From: Nonomuraea solani
GTDB lineage: Bacteria; Actinomycetota; Actinomycetes; Streptosporangiales; Streptosporangiaceae
Assembly: GCF_900108335.1 (NCBI RefSeq)
Contig: NZ_FNVT01000005.1
Span: forward strand, 124,001-188,000
Reading direction: 5' to 3'
Length of the DNA: 64,000 bases
Shown: positions 42,032 through 50,658 of the stretch, piece by piece
Position numbering within the stretch: position 1 is the first letter of the stretch
How the letters are laid out: every line of letters begins with the position of its first letter
The notes under the pieces: model-generated
Seen by the model: only the letters and a program-made list of their open reading frames with translations
What the model was told of the DNA's origin: nothing
Databases searched by the model: none
Program-made: the position numbers and the translations under genes

Positions 42032-45000
42032 ATGGCACGTGACGGAAGGCCCACGGAGATCTTCGTCAGCTACTCCCCCGCCGACACCGCCTGGGCGACC
42101 TGGATCGCCTGGGAGCTGGAGGCGGCGGGCTACAAGACCATGATCCAGGCGTGGGACTTCGTGCCGGGCACCAACTTCATCGACTTCATGGACCGCGGCG
42201 TCAGCGAGGCGCAGCTCGTCGTGGCCGTGCTCTCGCGCAACTACCTGACCTCGCGCTACGGGCGGATGGAGTGGCAGGCCGCGATGCGGGCCGATCCCGG
42301 CAACCCGTCCAACAAGCTCGTGACGATCAGGCTGGAGGACGTCCAGCTCGAAGGTCTGCTGTCCACGATCACCTGGGTCGACCTGCTGGGCGTCACCGAC
42401 TCCGGGCAGGCCAGGGCGCTGCTGCTGGGCCGGGTCAGGGAGGCGATGGCCGGGCGGGCCAAGCCGGCCGCCGCGCCCGCCTTCCCCGACGGCTCCAGCG
42501 TCCCCGCGCCCGTGCCCACACTGCCGCCGGTGGAGAACGCCAGGGTGAGGCGGTCGCCCGTCACGGCCCCCACGTTCCCGCCGGCGGGCGGCGACGGCCG
42601 GGCCCGCGAGTCGATCAGCGTGCTGCACATCGGCGGCCCCCGGTTCGGCAGGGCGCTGCCCGATCCGGGCGAGCCGTTCACGCCCGAGGACATGCAGGCG
42701 CGCATTTGGGCCGATCTGACCGCCATGTACGACCGGGGCATGCCGCGTCCCGACCTCATGGTGGTCAGCGGCGACCTCACCGAGTCGGGCAGTCTCGGGC
42801 AGTTCGGGCAGGGGACACGGTTCGTGACCGACCTGCGGTTGCTGATCGGGCTGGAGCCGCACCGGCTGATCCTGGTGCCGGGCCCGCGCGACGTCACCAA
42901 GGCCGCCGCCAGCGCCTACTTCATGACCTGCGAGGCCGACGACGTGAGCCCGCAGCCGCCCTACTGGCCCAAGTGGCGGCATTTCGCCACGCTGTTCGGC
43001 GAGGTGTACCAGGGGCTGGACGACCGGGTGTTCGACGGCGGGCAGCCGTGGACGTTGTTCGAGGTGCCCGATCTGAAGGTGGTCGTGGCGGGGCTCAACT
43101 CGACGATGGCGATGAGCCATCTGGAGCGGGACGCGTACGCGCTGGTCGGGGAGGGGCAGGCGGCGTGGTTCGCCGAGCGGCTGCGGCCGTACGAGGAGCG
43201 CGGCTGGCTGCGGCTGGGCGCGATCGGGCATCCGCCGGAGGAGCTGAGGGACGCGCCGACGTTCGAACGGCTGCTGTCCCACCGGCTCAACCTGCTCTTC
43301 CACGGCGGTGCCGGACCGGCGGCCGAGGGCCGGATCGCCGCGCCGCGCTCCGGGCGGCACCACGTCGTCGAGCTGACCCCCGACGGGCTGCGCACGTGGC
43401 TGCCGGACGAAAGCGAGGGCGGGCCCGAGCGGGTGCGCTCGCGCTGGAAGGCGGCGCAGGCTCCGTTCACCGGCGAGAGCCCGCAGGCCCCGCCGCCCGC
43501 GCCTGAGCCGGAGGAGCGCGAGCCGAGCCCCGTCGAGCTGCTGCTCGACCGGATCACCGAGGTCTGTGAGGCCAGGCACGAGCGCGCCAAGATCCGCAGA
43601 TTCGCCGCGCACCTGGTGGTCACCCATCCCGAGGACGGCTTCGTCCGCCAGACGATGATCGGCGCGCACGCCGGCGAGCTGACCGAGGACGTCACGACGG
43701 ACTTCGCCCGCCGGGCACACGCCGCCGGGCTGGCCGCCGAGCTGGTCTACCAGGGGCCGCCGGCGCCTCGCGCGCTGCGCGACGACCTCATGCGCAAGGG
43801 CGTGCGGCTGCGCAGCTTCACCGAGTTCCAGGGCCTGCTCGACCTTACCGGCTACGTCGCCGAGCAGACCGCCAGGCTGACCACCGACCGCCGCTACCCG
43901 CCCGGCCTGTACGTCCCCCAGCGCTACCGCGAGCTCGACCGTCCCGGCAACCAGATCAGGCAGGGCCTGACCGACGAGCTGATGCGGCTGCTGGCCGCCG
44001 ACCACGGCCGGTTCCTGCTGCTGCTGGGCGACTTCGGGCACGGCAAGACGTTCGCGCTGCGCGAGCTGGCCCGGCGCATCCCCGCCGAGCTGCCGCACCT
44101 GACGCCGATCCTCATCGAGCTGCGCGCCCTCGACAAGGCGCACTCGGTGGACGCCCTGGTGGCCGCGCACCTGGCGGGCCACGGCGAGGAGTTCATCGAC
44201 CTCAAGGCGTTCCGCTACCTGCTGCGGCAGGGCCGGATCGTGCTGCTGTTCGACGGGTTCGACGAGCTGGTGACCCGGCTGACCTACGACCGGGCCGCCG
44301 ACCACCTGGCCACGCTGCTGGCGGCGGCCGACGACAAGGCCAAGATCGTGGTGGCCAGCCGCACCCAGCACTTCAAGTCGCACAGCCAGGTCCTGACCTC
44401 ACTCGGCGAGATGGTGGGGGTGCTGCCGCAGCGGCGGGTGCTCAGCGTCGAGGACTTCACACCCGACCAGATCCGCTCCTACCTGGCCAACCGGTTCGAG
44501 GGCGGCGCCGAGGCGGCGGCGCGCATGTCGCTGATGGGCGAGCTGGAGGACCTGCTCGCGCTGGCGCAGAACCCGCGCATGCTCAGCTTCATCGCCGACC
44601 TCGACGCCGACCGCCTGCGCACGGTGGCCGAGGCCCGCCACACGATCAGCCCGGCCCTGCTGTACGAGGAGATCCTCGGCTCCTGGCTGGCCTTCGAGGA
44701 GCGGCGGGCCAGGGTCCCCGGCTCCCCCGCCGCGCTCACCGTCGACGAGCTGTGGCAGGCGGTGACCGCGCTGGCGGTGCGGCTGTGGGAGTCCGGCGAG
44801 TCGCTGCTCGGCGTGGAGGAGCTGACCGAGATCGGCGAGACGCTGACCGGCCTGGCCGACGGGCAGCTCTCGGCCGCGCACGCCGCGTTCCGCATGGGGT
44901 CGGGCAGCCTGCTGGTACGCACCGAGGAGGGCATGTTCGGCTTCATCCACGCGTCGGTGATGGAGTGGCTGATCGCCCGGCACATCGCCGCCACGCTGAC

Positions 45001-47605
45001 CGACCCCGTCCTGCTCGCGCTCCGCCCGCTGTCGGCGCTGACCGTGGAGTTCCTCTGCGACCTGGCCGACGTACGAGGGCTGCAGACGTGGGTGGCAGAC
45101 CCGCCGGCCGACGACGTGTCCAGGGCCAACGCGGTCAAGATCGCCGCCCGGCTGCGCACGCCCGCCTACGCCGACCTGCGCGGGGCCAACCTCAAGGGCG
45201 AGGACCTGTCGGCCAGAGACCTGCGCGAGGTCGATCTCACCGGCGCCGACCTGTCCGAGGCGACCCTGGCGGGCACCAACCTGTCCAGGGCGATCCTGCG
45301 CGACGCCACGCTGATCGGCGCGCGGCTCGACGGCGCCCAGCTCACCGGGGCCGACCTGCGCGGGGCCGACCTGTCGGGGGCGCGGCTGGCGCAGGTGGAC
45401 ATGAGCGACGTGTCCGTCGAGGGCGCCCGCTGGCACCGGGCCGCGCTGATCAACGTGACCGGCACGCTGCCGCACCTGCCGGGCGCGGCCGTTGTGCCGG
45501 GGCAGCCGGTCGAGGTGGAGTTCGCGCCGGCCGGCATCGGGGTCCCGTACGGCTACCACTTCCAGACCAGCCGCCTGCCCGAGCCGATCGCCTACAGCCC
45601 CGACGGCGCCACGATCGCGATCGGCAACGAGGACGGCGGCGTCCTGCTGTGTGTGGGCGGCGCCCCCGTACGCACGCTGCAGGGGCACCGGGGCCGCGTC
45701 TACGCGGTCGTGTTCGCGGGCGACCTGCTGGCCACGGGCGCGAGCGACGGGCAGGTGCTGCTGTGGGACGCCCTGACCGGCGAGCGCCTGCGCGCCCTCC
45801 GAGGCCACGCCGACGGCGTGTGGCCGCTGCGCCTGAGCCCTTCCGGCGACCTGGTCGCGGCGGGCGGCGGCGACGGCGTCGTCCGCGTCTGGGAGACGGC
45901 CACCGGGCGGCTCGTCCACGAGCTGGCCGGGCACCGGGCGCCGATCTACACGGCCTCATTCGGCCGGTCCGCGCTGGTCACCGGCGACTCGGCGGGCGTG
46001 GTGCGCGTCTGGGACCTGGAGTCCGGGCAGGTGAAGGAGACGCTGGACGAGCACCGCGGCAGCGTCTACCGCGCCGTGCACAGCCCCGACGGCCGGCTGC
46101 TGGCCACCGGCGACGAGGCGGGCGCCGTCAGGCTCTGGGACACCGCCACGTGGACGCCGCTGCACACGCTGACCGGTCACACGGGCAGCGTCTACTGCGT
46201 GGCGTTCTCGCCCGACGGCTCGCTGCTGGCGACCGGCGACACGGCGGGCGGTGTGCGCGTGTGGGATCCGTCCGGCGCGGCCCGCGGCCTGCTCACCACG
46301 CACGCGGCGGCCGTCTACCAGGTGACGTTCAGCCCCGATGGGCACATCCTGGCCACCGGCGACGCCAACGGCGTCGTACGGCTGCAGCGGCTCGGCGGCG
46401 GCCAGCGCGTCGAGCTGACGGGCCACCGCAGCTCGGTGTGGCCGTTCGTGTTCAGCCCCGACGGGCAGCAGCTCGCCACCAGCAGCAACGACGGCACCGT
46501 GCGCCTGTGGGACCCCGGCTCCGGCCAGTGCCAGCGGGTGCTGCGCGGCCACGGGCGGCGGATCTCCTCGGTCCGGTTCAGCGCCGACGGCACCATGCTG
46601 GCGACCAGCGGCAACGACGGCGTCGTACGCGTGTGGGAGCCGCACACCGGGCGGCGGCTGCGCGAGTTCAGCGGCATCGCCGACCGGCTCATCTCGGCCT
46701 CCTTCTCCCCCGCCGGCCCGGTGCTGGCCACCTCCAGCAACGACGGCGGCGTGCACTTCTGGAACGCCGTCACCGGCGACTACGAGCGCGAGCTGCACGC
46801 CGAGACCGAGCACGTGTGGGCCGAGGCGTTCAGCCCCGACGGCGACATGCTGGCCACGGCCAACGACGACGACAGCGTGCACATCTGGTATCGCCCGACC
46901 GGGCGGCTGGCGGGCAACCTGACCGACCACCACGGGCGGGTGCGCTCGATCGCGTTCAGCCCCGACGGCCAGTACATCGCGACCGGCTGCGACGACAAGC
47001 TGGTCCGCCTGTGGCACGTGGCCTCCGGCGGCCGGGTGGCGACCCTCGAAGGGCACACCGACCGGGTCTACTCGGTGGCCTTCTCCCCCGACGGCCGCCA
47101 CCTGGCCAGCGCCGGCAACGACGGCCGGGCCATGGTGTGGGAGCTGCGGCCCGGCCAGCCGTGGCAGCCGCGCCTGGCCCACACGCTCGGCCGGGCCGAC
47201 GGGCGGCTGTGGAGCGTGGCCTTCTCCTCTGACGGCCGCCACCTGGCCACCGGGGGCGACGACCTGCTGATACGCGTCTGGGACACCGCCACCGGGCGGC
47301 TGCGGCACACGCTGGCCGGGCACACGCGCCGGGTGTGGTCGGTCGCCTTCAGCCCGTCGGCCGACCTACTGGCCAGCGCCGGTGACGACGGCGTGGTGAT
47401 CCTCTGGGAGGGCGGGGAGCGGCGGGCGACCCTGCTGGGGCTGGCCGAGGGGTGGGCGGCGCTGGCGCCCGACGGCCGGTACAAGATCCAGGGCGAGCCG
47501 GCCGGGCAGTTCTGGCACGTGGTCGGGATGTCACGGTTCGAGCTGGGCGAGCTCGACCCCTACCTGCCGGGGGTGCGGCAGGTGCCGCTCGACTCACCCT
47601 TCTGA
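42032..47605 (+). CDS. TIR-NACHT-pentapeptide-WD40 protein (candidate immune receptor)
   Basis: 1857 residues. TIR domain (about 8-143): IFVSYSPADTAWATWIAWELE, SRNYLTSRYGRMEWQAA with Glu80 where TIR NADases have their catalytic Glu. A calcineurin-like domain follows (about 195-430) with altered metal motifs (LHIGGPRFG, VVSGDLTE, VPGPRDV). At 498-640 an unassigned helical/alpha-beta region, then NACHT NTPase: Walker A GDFGHGKT (666-673), Walker B LLFDGFDEL (about 738-746), SRTQHF sensor. Pentapeptide repeats (about 1046-1140), 15 WD40 repeats (about 1186-1800) and the tail WAALAPDGRYKIQGE. GATACT lies 6 bases before the ATG. Likely senses phage or stress with the repeats and activates TIR NADase; inferred. 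Confidence 0.88.
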   Translation: MARDGRPTEIFVSYSPADTAWATWIAWELEAAGYKTMIQAWDFVPGTNFIDFMDRGVSEAQLVVAVLSRNYLTSRYGRMEWQAAMRADPGNPSNKLVTIRLEDVQLEGLLSTITWVDLLGVTDSGQARALLLGRVREAMAGRAKPAAAPAFPDGSSVPAPVPTLPPVENARVRRSPVTAPTFPPAGGDGRARESISVLHIGGPRFGRALPDPGEPFTPEDMQARIWADLTAMYDRGMPRPDLMVVSGDLTESGSLGQFGQGTRFVTDLRLLIGLEPHRLILVPGPRDVTKAAASAYFMTCEADDVSPQPPYWPKWRHFATLFGEVYQGLDDRVFDGGQPWTLFEVPDLKVVVAGLNSTMAMSHLERDAYALVGEGQAAWFAERLRPYEERGWLRLGAIGHPPEELRDAPTFERLLSHRLNLLFHGGAGPAAEGRIAAPRSGRHHVVELTPDGLRTWLPDESEGGPERVRSRWKAAQAPFTGESPQAPPPAPEPEEREPSPVELLLDRITEVCEARHERAKIRRFAAHLVVTHPEDGFVRQTMIGAHAGELTEDVTTDFARRAHAAGLAAELVYQGPPAPRALRDDLMRKGVRLRSFTEFQGLLDLTGYVAEQTARLTTDRRYPPGLYVPQRYRELDRPGNQIRQGLTDELMRLLAADHGRFLLLLGDFGHGKTFALRELARRIPAELPHLTPILIELRALDKAHSVDALVAAHLAGHGEEFIDLKAFRYLLRQGRIVLLFDGFDELVTRLTYDRAADHLATLLAAADDKAKIVVASRTQHFKSHSQVLTSLGEMVGVLPQRRVLSVEDFTPDQIRSYLANRFEGGAEAAARMSLMGELEDLLALAQNPRMLSFIADLDADRLRTVAEARHTISPALLYEEILGSWLAFEERRARVPGSPAALTVDELWQAVTALAVRLWESGESLLGVEELTEIGETLTGLADGQLSAAHAAFRMGSGSLLVRTEEGMFGFIHASVMEWLIARHIAATLTDPVLLALRPLSALTVEFLCDLADVRGLQTWVADPPADDVSRANAVKIAARLRTPAYADLRGANLKGEDLSARDLREVDLTGADLSEATLAGTNLSRAILRDATLIGARLDGAQLTGADLRGADLSGARLAQVDMSDVSVEGARWHRAALINVTGTLPHLPGAAVVPGQPVEVEFAPAGIGVPYGYHFQTSRLPEPIAYSPDGATIAIGNEDGGVLLCVGGAPVRTLQGHRGRVYAVVFAGDLLATGASDGQVLLWDALTGERLRALRGHADGVWPLRLSPSGDLVAAGGGDGVVRVWETATGRLVHELAGHRAPIYTASFGRSALVTGDSAGVVRVWDLESGQVKETLDEHRGSVYRAVHSPDGRLLATGDEAGAVRLWDTATWTPLHTLTGHTGSVYCVAFSPDGSLLATGDTAGGVRVWDPSGAARGLLTTHAAAVYQVTFSPDGHILATGDANGVVRLQRLGGGQRVELTGHRSSVWPFVFSPDGQQLATSSNDGTVRLWDPGSGQCQRVLRGHGRRISSVRFSADGTMLATSGNDGVVRVWEPHTGRRLREFSGIADRLISASFSPAGPVLATSSNDGGVHFWNAVTGDYERELHAETEHVWAEAFSPDGDMLATANDDDSVHIWYRPTGRLAGNLTDHHGRVRSIAFSPDGQYIATGCDDKLVRLWHVASGGRVATLEGHTDRVYSVAFSPDGRHLASAGNDGRAMVWELRPGQPWQPRLAHTLGRADGRLWSVAFSSDGRHLATGGDDLLIRVWDTATGRLRHTLAGHTRRVWSVAFSPSADLLASAGDDGVVILWEGGERRATLLGLAEGWAALAPDGRYKIQGEPAGQFWHVVGMSRFELGELDPYLPGVRQVPLDSPF

Positions 47606-48229
47606 CCCGCCGTCCTTGGGGAGTCCCGACATCGGGCGGCCCAGCAGGGCCGTGGCCACGGCGGCGACGTGCGGGGCCAGGTCGCCGGCCTCGGCCTTGG
47701 CCAGCTCGGGGGTGGCGACGACCGAGCGCAGGATGCCGATGCCGACCAGCCAGGCGCTGAGCAGCTCGGCCCGCAGCTCGGCGTCCTCCGTCTTTTCGCC
47801 GCCGGCCAGGTCGCGCAGAGCTGTCACGTAGGTGTCGCAGACCTCCTCGCGGATGCGCTGCCGGGTGTCCTCGTGGGCCGAGGAGCGCAGCATGGCGACC
47901 AGGGGGTGCTCGCCGCCGTACTCGGTCCAGTCGTGCAGGACGACCGCGCGGACCATGCGGGCGACCAGCTCCTCCGCCGGGCCGTCGAGCAGGCCGGGCG
48001 GGGCGTGCGCGGCGGTGGCCTCGTCGAAGAGGCGCTTCTTGGAGCCGAAGTAGCGGAAGATCAGCGTCGCGTCGACGCCTGAGTCCTTGGCGATGTCGCG
48101 GACGCTGGTGGCGTCGTAGCCCTCGCGGGCGAAGCGCAGCCTGGCGGCCTCCAGCAGGCGCGCCCTGGTGGCCTCCCGGTCCCTCTTCGGCACGCGGGGC
48201 TCCTCTCCGTAGTCATCGATCGTTGACAT
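47594..48229 (-). CDS. TetR-family transcriptional regulator
   Basis: 211 residues. Helix-turn-helix near residues 20-65 (ARLRFAREGYDATSVRDIAKDSGVDATLIFRYFGSKKRLF); the rest is the helical ligand and dimer domain. Divergent from an SDR gene 62 bases away, which it probably controls. Its 3' end overlaps the end of the TIR gene by 12 bases, tail to tail, so it is not part of that system's operon. Confidence 0.9.
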   Translation of the reverse strand: MSTIDDYGEEPRVPKRDREATRARLLEAARLRFAREGYDATSVRDIAKDSGVDATLIFRYFGSKKRLFDEATAAHAPPGLLDGPAEELVARMVRAVVLHDWTEYGGEHPLVAMLRSSAHEDTRQRIREEVCDTYVTALRDLAGGEKTEDAELRAELLSAWLVGIGILRSVVATPELAKAEAGDLAPHVAAVATALLGRPMSGLPKDGGSEG

Positions 48230-48278
48230 TGTACGCCGTGGCTGTGCTACGTTCCCTCAAGTCAGCGTTCGATGACTT
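48223..48278 (+). promoter_or_regulatory. SDR promoter with TetR-type inverted repeat
   Basis: TTGACA (48223-48228, overlapping the tetR start codon) and TACGTT (48248-48253) could be the -35/-10 of the SDR gene. Downstream, AAGTCA (48259-48264) and TGACTT (48273-48278) form a perfect inverted repeat with an 8-base centre, a size suited to a TetR dimer. Confidence 0.5.
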
Positions 48279-48290
48279 AAAGGACGAAAT

Positions 48291-49112
48291 ATGCGGACTT
48301 ATGTGGTGGCGGGTGGCACGACCGGCATGGGCAGAGGGCTCGCCCTGCACTTCCTGCGCCGGGGCGACCAGGTGACCGTCGTGGGCAGTTCCCCGGAGAA
48401 GGGCGAGCGCTTCCTTCAGGAGGCCGACCGGCTCGGAGCCTCGGATCGGGCCACGTACATCCGCGCCGACCTGACCTCGGTCGCGGAGAACCGGCGGGTG
48501 ATCGAGGAGGTGCACACGCGGCACGACGCGCTGGACGGCCTGGTGCTGACCGCGAACCGGTACTTCTCCCAGCGGGCGGAGACCCCCGACGGGTACGAAT
48601 CCACCTTCGCCCTCTACTACGTCAGCCGCTTCCTGCTCAGCCACGGGCTGACGGACCTGCTGGAGAAGGGTGCCGACCCGATGATCGTGAACATCTGCGG
48701 CGTCGGCGTCACCAAGGGCCGGATCCACTGGGACGACCTGTCCCTCGAACACGGCTACGGCGGCCTCAAGGCCATGCTCCAGGGCGGCCGCGCCACCGAC
48801 CTGCAGGGCGTCGCGTACGCCGCGGCCCACCCCGGTGGCCGTACCCGCTATCTGCTGCACCACCCCGGCTTCACCGACAGCGGCACGGACAGCCTCGGGC
48901 AGCCCACCAAGGCGATCGTCAAACTGCTGGCCAAGGTCGCGGGGCAGCCGGTCGAGAAGGCCATCGCGCCGATCATCGAGCTGATGGACGCCCCGCCGGG
49001 CACAGGCCTGCTCGCCTACGACCGGCGAACCCCGGTCGATCCGTCGCTGAAGACCCTCGACCCGGGGAACGCCGCCCGCCTCTACGACCTCACCCGCCAC
49101 CTGCTCCCCTAG
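48291..49112 (+). CDS. Short-chain dehydrogenase/reductase
   Basis: 273 residues. NAD(P)-binding motif TYVVAGGTTGMGRGLALHF; Tyr-x-x-x-Lys as YGGLKAMLQ; the catalytic Ser position reads VNICGVGVT, so Ser may be replaced by Cys or Gly. The short C-terminus and unusual loop argue for an atypical SDR, perhaps an oxidoreductase of a xenobiotic or polyketide. Regulated, presumably, by the divergent TetR protein. Confidence 0.8.
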   Translation: MRTYVVAGGTTGMGRGLALHFLRRGDQVTVVGSSPEKGERFLQEADRLGASDRATYIRADLTSVAENRRVIEEVHTRHDALDGLVLTANRYFSQRAETPDGYESTFALYYVSRFLLSHGLTDLLEKGADPMIVNICGVGVTKGRIHWDDLSLEHGYGGLKAMLQGGRATDLQGVAYAAAHPGGRTRYLLHHPGFTDSGTDSLGQPTKAIVKLLAKVAGQPVEKAIAPIIELMDAPPGTGLLAYDRRTPVDPSLKTLDPGNAARLYDLTRHLLP

Positions 49113-49150
49113 CCAGGACAGGGAGGCGGTGAGGCCGATCCACCCGCGGC

Positions 49151-50587
49151 TTAGTACACCTCGATCCGGTCCATGCTGATCACCGTGCTGGTCGAGGCCG
49201 AGTTGCGCTCGCCGGTGACACGTACCTTCAGCGTGTGCTGCCCCGGCGCCAGCACCGGGCTCATGTAGTTGAGCTGTTCGCCGACCCGGATGGCGCTGTG
49301 GTAGTCGACGCGCTGTTCCGGACCGCCGTCGATGGAGATGGCGGCGATGCCGTTGCCCGTGTCGCGCACGCTCAGCAGGGCGACCCGGGTGCCGGTGAAG
49401 GTCACGGTCGCGGTCGCGCCCGCCTGGCCGCTCCAGTGGTCGTTGCCCCAGAAACACTGGTTGCCGCAGGCGGACCCGGACTGCCACGAGCCCCCGTACG
49501 TCACCTCCGGGCTGAAGTCGTCGATCACCGACGTGGCCGCGCCAGGATCGCCGGCGGGCAACTGCTGCGTGGCGCCCGCGGCGAGCGGACGGCCGAAGTT
49601 CGGGGTGCCGTCGCCGTTCCAGGTGAACTTCTGCACCCGCGCGGTACGGAAGTTGTAGGTGTTGGTGCTGGTGTTCTTGCCGTGGTAGGCGATCCAGTCC
49701 TCGGTGCCGTCCGGCGAGCGGAAGAACGAGTGGTGCCCGGGACCCCACACGCCGGTCGTGTCATTGCGGGAGAACACCGGCCCGGCGTGCTGCGTCCAGT
49801 TGGCCGCCACCATCGGGTCGGCGCCGTTCGCGATGCTCTTCATCCACAACTGGTAGTCCGGCTTGCCGGTGTCGCAGGTGGAGTAGGTCAGGAACGTCCT
49901 GCCGTTGCGGTAGAGCGGGGTGGGCCCCTCGCGGACCTCCGTGCAGCCGCCGTTGGCGGGAATGGCCACCCGGCCGCCGGTGACGGTCCACGGGTTGCTC
50001 ATCCTGGCGATGTAGAGCTGCTGAGGGCCGCCCATGCCGCGCCCCGGGCTGGTCCAGACGAAATAGGACTGGCCGTTATGGGTGATCGGCTCGCCGTCGA
50101 TGGCGTACTCGCCGAAGTCGGCGATCTTCGCCTTGAAGCTGTACGGGCCCATCGGGTCGTCGGCCGCGGACTCCAGCACGTACATCCGGTGGTTGGCGTC
50201 GACGCCGTCGGAGGCGGTGTAGTAGATGTACCAGCGCGAGCCGACATGGCGGAAGGCGGGGGCCCACATCTGGGTGTTGCGGCTGGTGTCGGTGTCGCGC
50301 CAGACGACCTGCTCCGGCGCGGCCAGCAGGGTCGCGAGGCTGCGCGACCTCCAGATGCCGATCCGGTCGCCGCGCGTGGTGGCCACGTAGTAGTCGCCGT
50401 TGTGGAACATCAGGCTGGGGTCGGCGCCGGCGTTGACCGGGTTACGGAACGACTGCGTCGCCGCGGCGCTCGCCTCGGCCACGGCGCCGGCACTCGCCGG
50501 GGCCACTGCGGCACTCGCCGGGGCCACCGGTGCGATCAGGCTCAGAGCGATGGCCAGGGCGACACTACAACGTTGTAAACGCGGCAT
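49151..50587 (-). CDS. Secreted GH43-family glycosidase with C-terminal beta-sandwich
   Basis: 478 residues. Signal peptide (1 to about 27, ending in APASA). The GH43 five-blade propeller shows the base Asp in NAGADPSLMFHNGDYYVAT, the modulating Asp in YAIDGEPITHNGQSYFVW and the acid Glu in EVREGPTPLY. From about 350 a separate domain (SVIDDFSPEVTYGG to VISMDRIEV) resembles a carbohydrate-binding sandwich. It would release arabinose or xylose from plant polysaccharides outside the cell. The first codons contain a palindrome; see the operator entry. Confidence 0.85.
   Translation of the reverse strand: MPRLQRCSVALAIALSLIAPVAPASAAVAPASAGAVAEASAAATQSFRNPVNAGADPSLMFHNGDYYVATTRGDRIGIWRSRSLATLLAAPEQVVWRDTDTSRNTQMWAPAFRHVGSRWYIYYTASDGVDANHRMYVLESAADDPMGPYSFKAKIADFGEYAIDGEPITHNGQSYFVWTSPGRGMGGPQQLYIARMSNPWTVTGGRVAIPANGGCTEVREGPTPLYRNGRTFLTYSTCDTGKPDYQLWMKSIANGADPMVAANWTQHAGPVFSRNDTTGVWGPGHHSFFRSPDGTEDWIAYHGKNTSTNTYNFRTARVQKFTWNGDGTPNFGRPLAAGATQQLPAGDPGAATSVIDDFSPEVTYGGSWQSGSACGNQCFWGNDHWSGQAGATATVTFTGTRVALLSVRDTGNGIAAISIDGGPEQRVDYHSAIRVGEQLNYMSPVLAPGQHTLKVRVTGERNSASTSTVISMDRIEVY
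50566..50577 (-). promoter_or_regulatory. LacI-type palindrome inside the GH43 signal-peptide codons
   Basis: The perfect 12-bp palindrome TACAACGTTGTA, with AACGTT at its centre as in many LacI/GalR-family operators, lies at codons 4-7 of the GH43 gene, just after the ATG at 50587. A repressor bound here would block early elongation. No LacI gene is in the window. Confidence 0.55.
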
Positions 50588-50658
50588 ATACGGTCCCTCC
50601 AGAATCCGGTCGGGCGATATTTCCGATAGTCATGGACGACGGTCATATCCGTCAATGG

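Noticed and set aside
40802..44383. 1193-residue minus-strand frame across the ion transporter and TIR gene
   Set aside because: Only its C-terminal part (from about 41974) is a protein family; the rest is antisense to the TIR-NACHT gene and typical of GC-rich codon bias.
47594..48229. TetR as regulator of the TIR-NACHT gene
   Set aside because: It is convergent with that gene; its palindrome lies on the SDR side.
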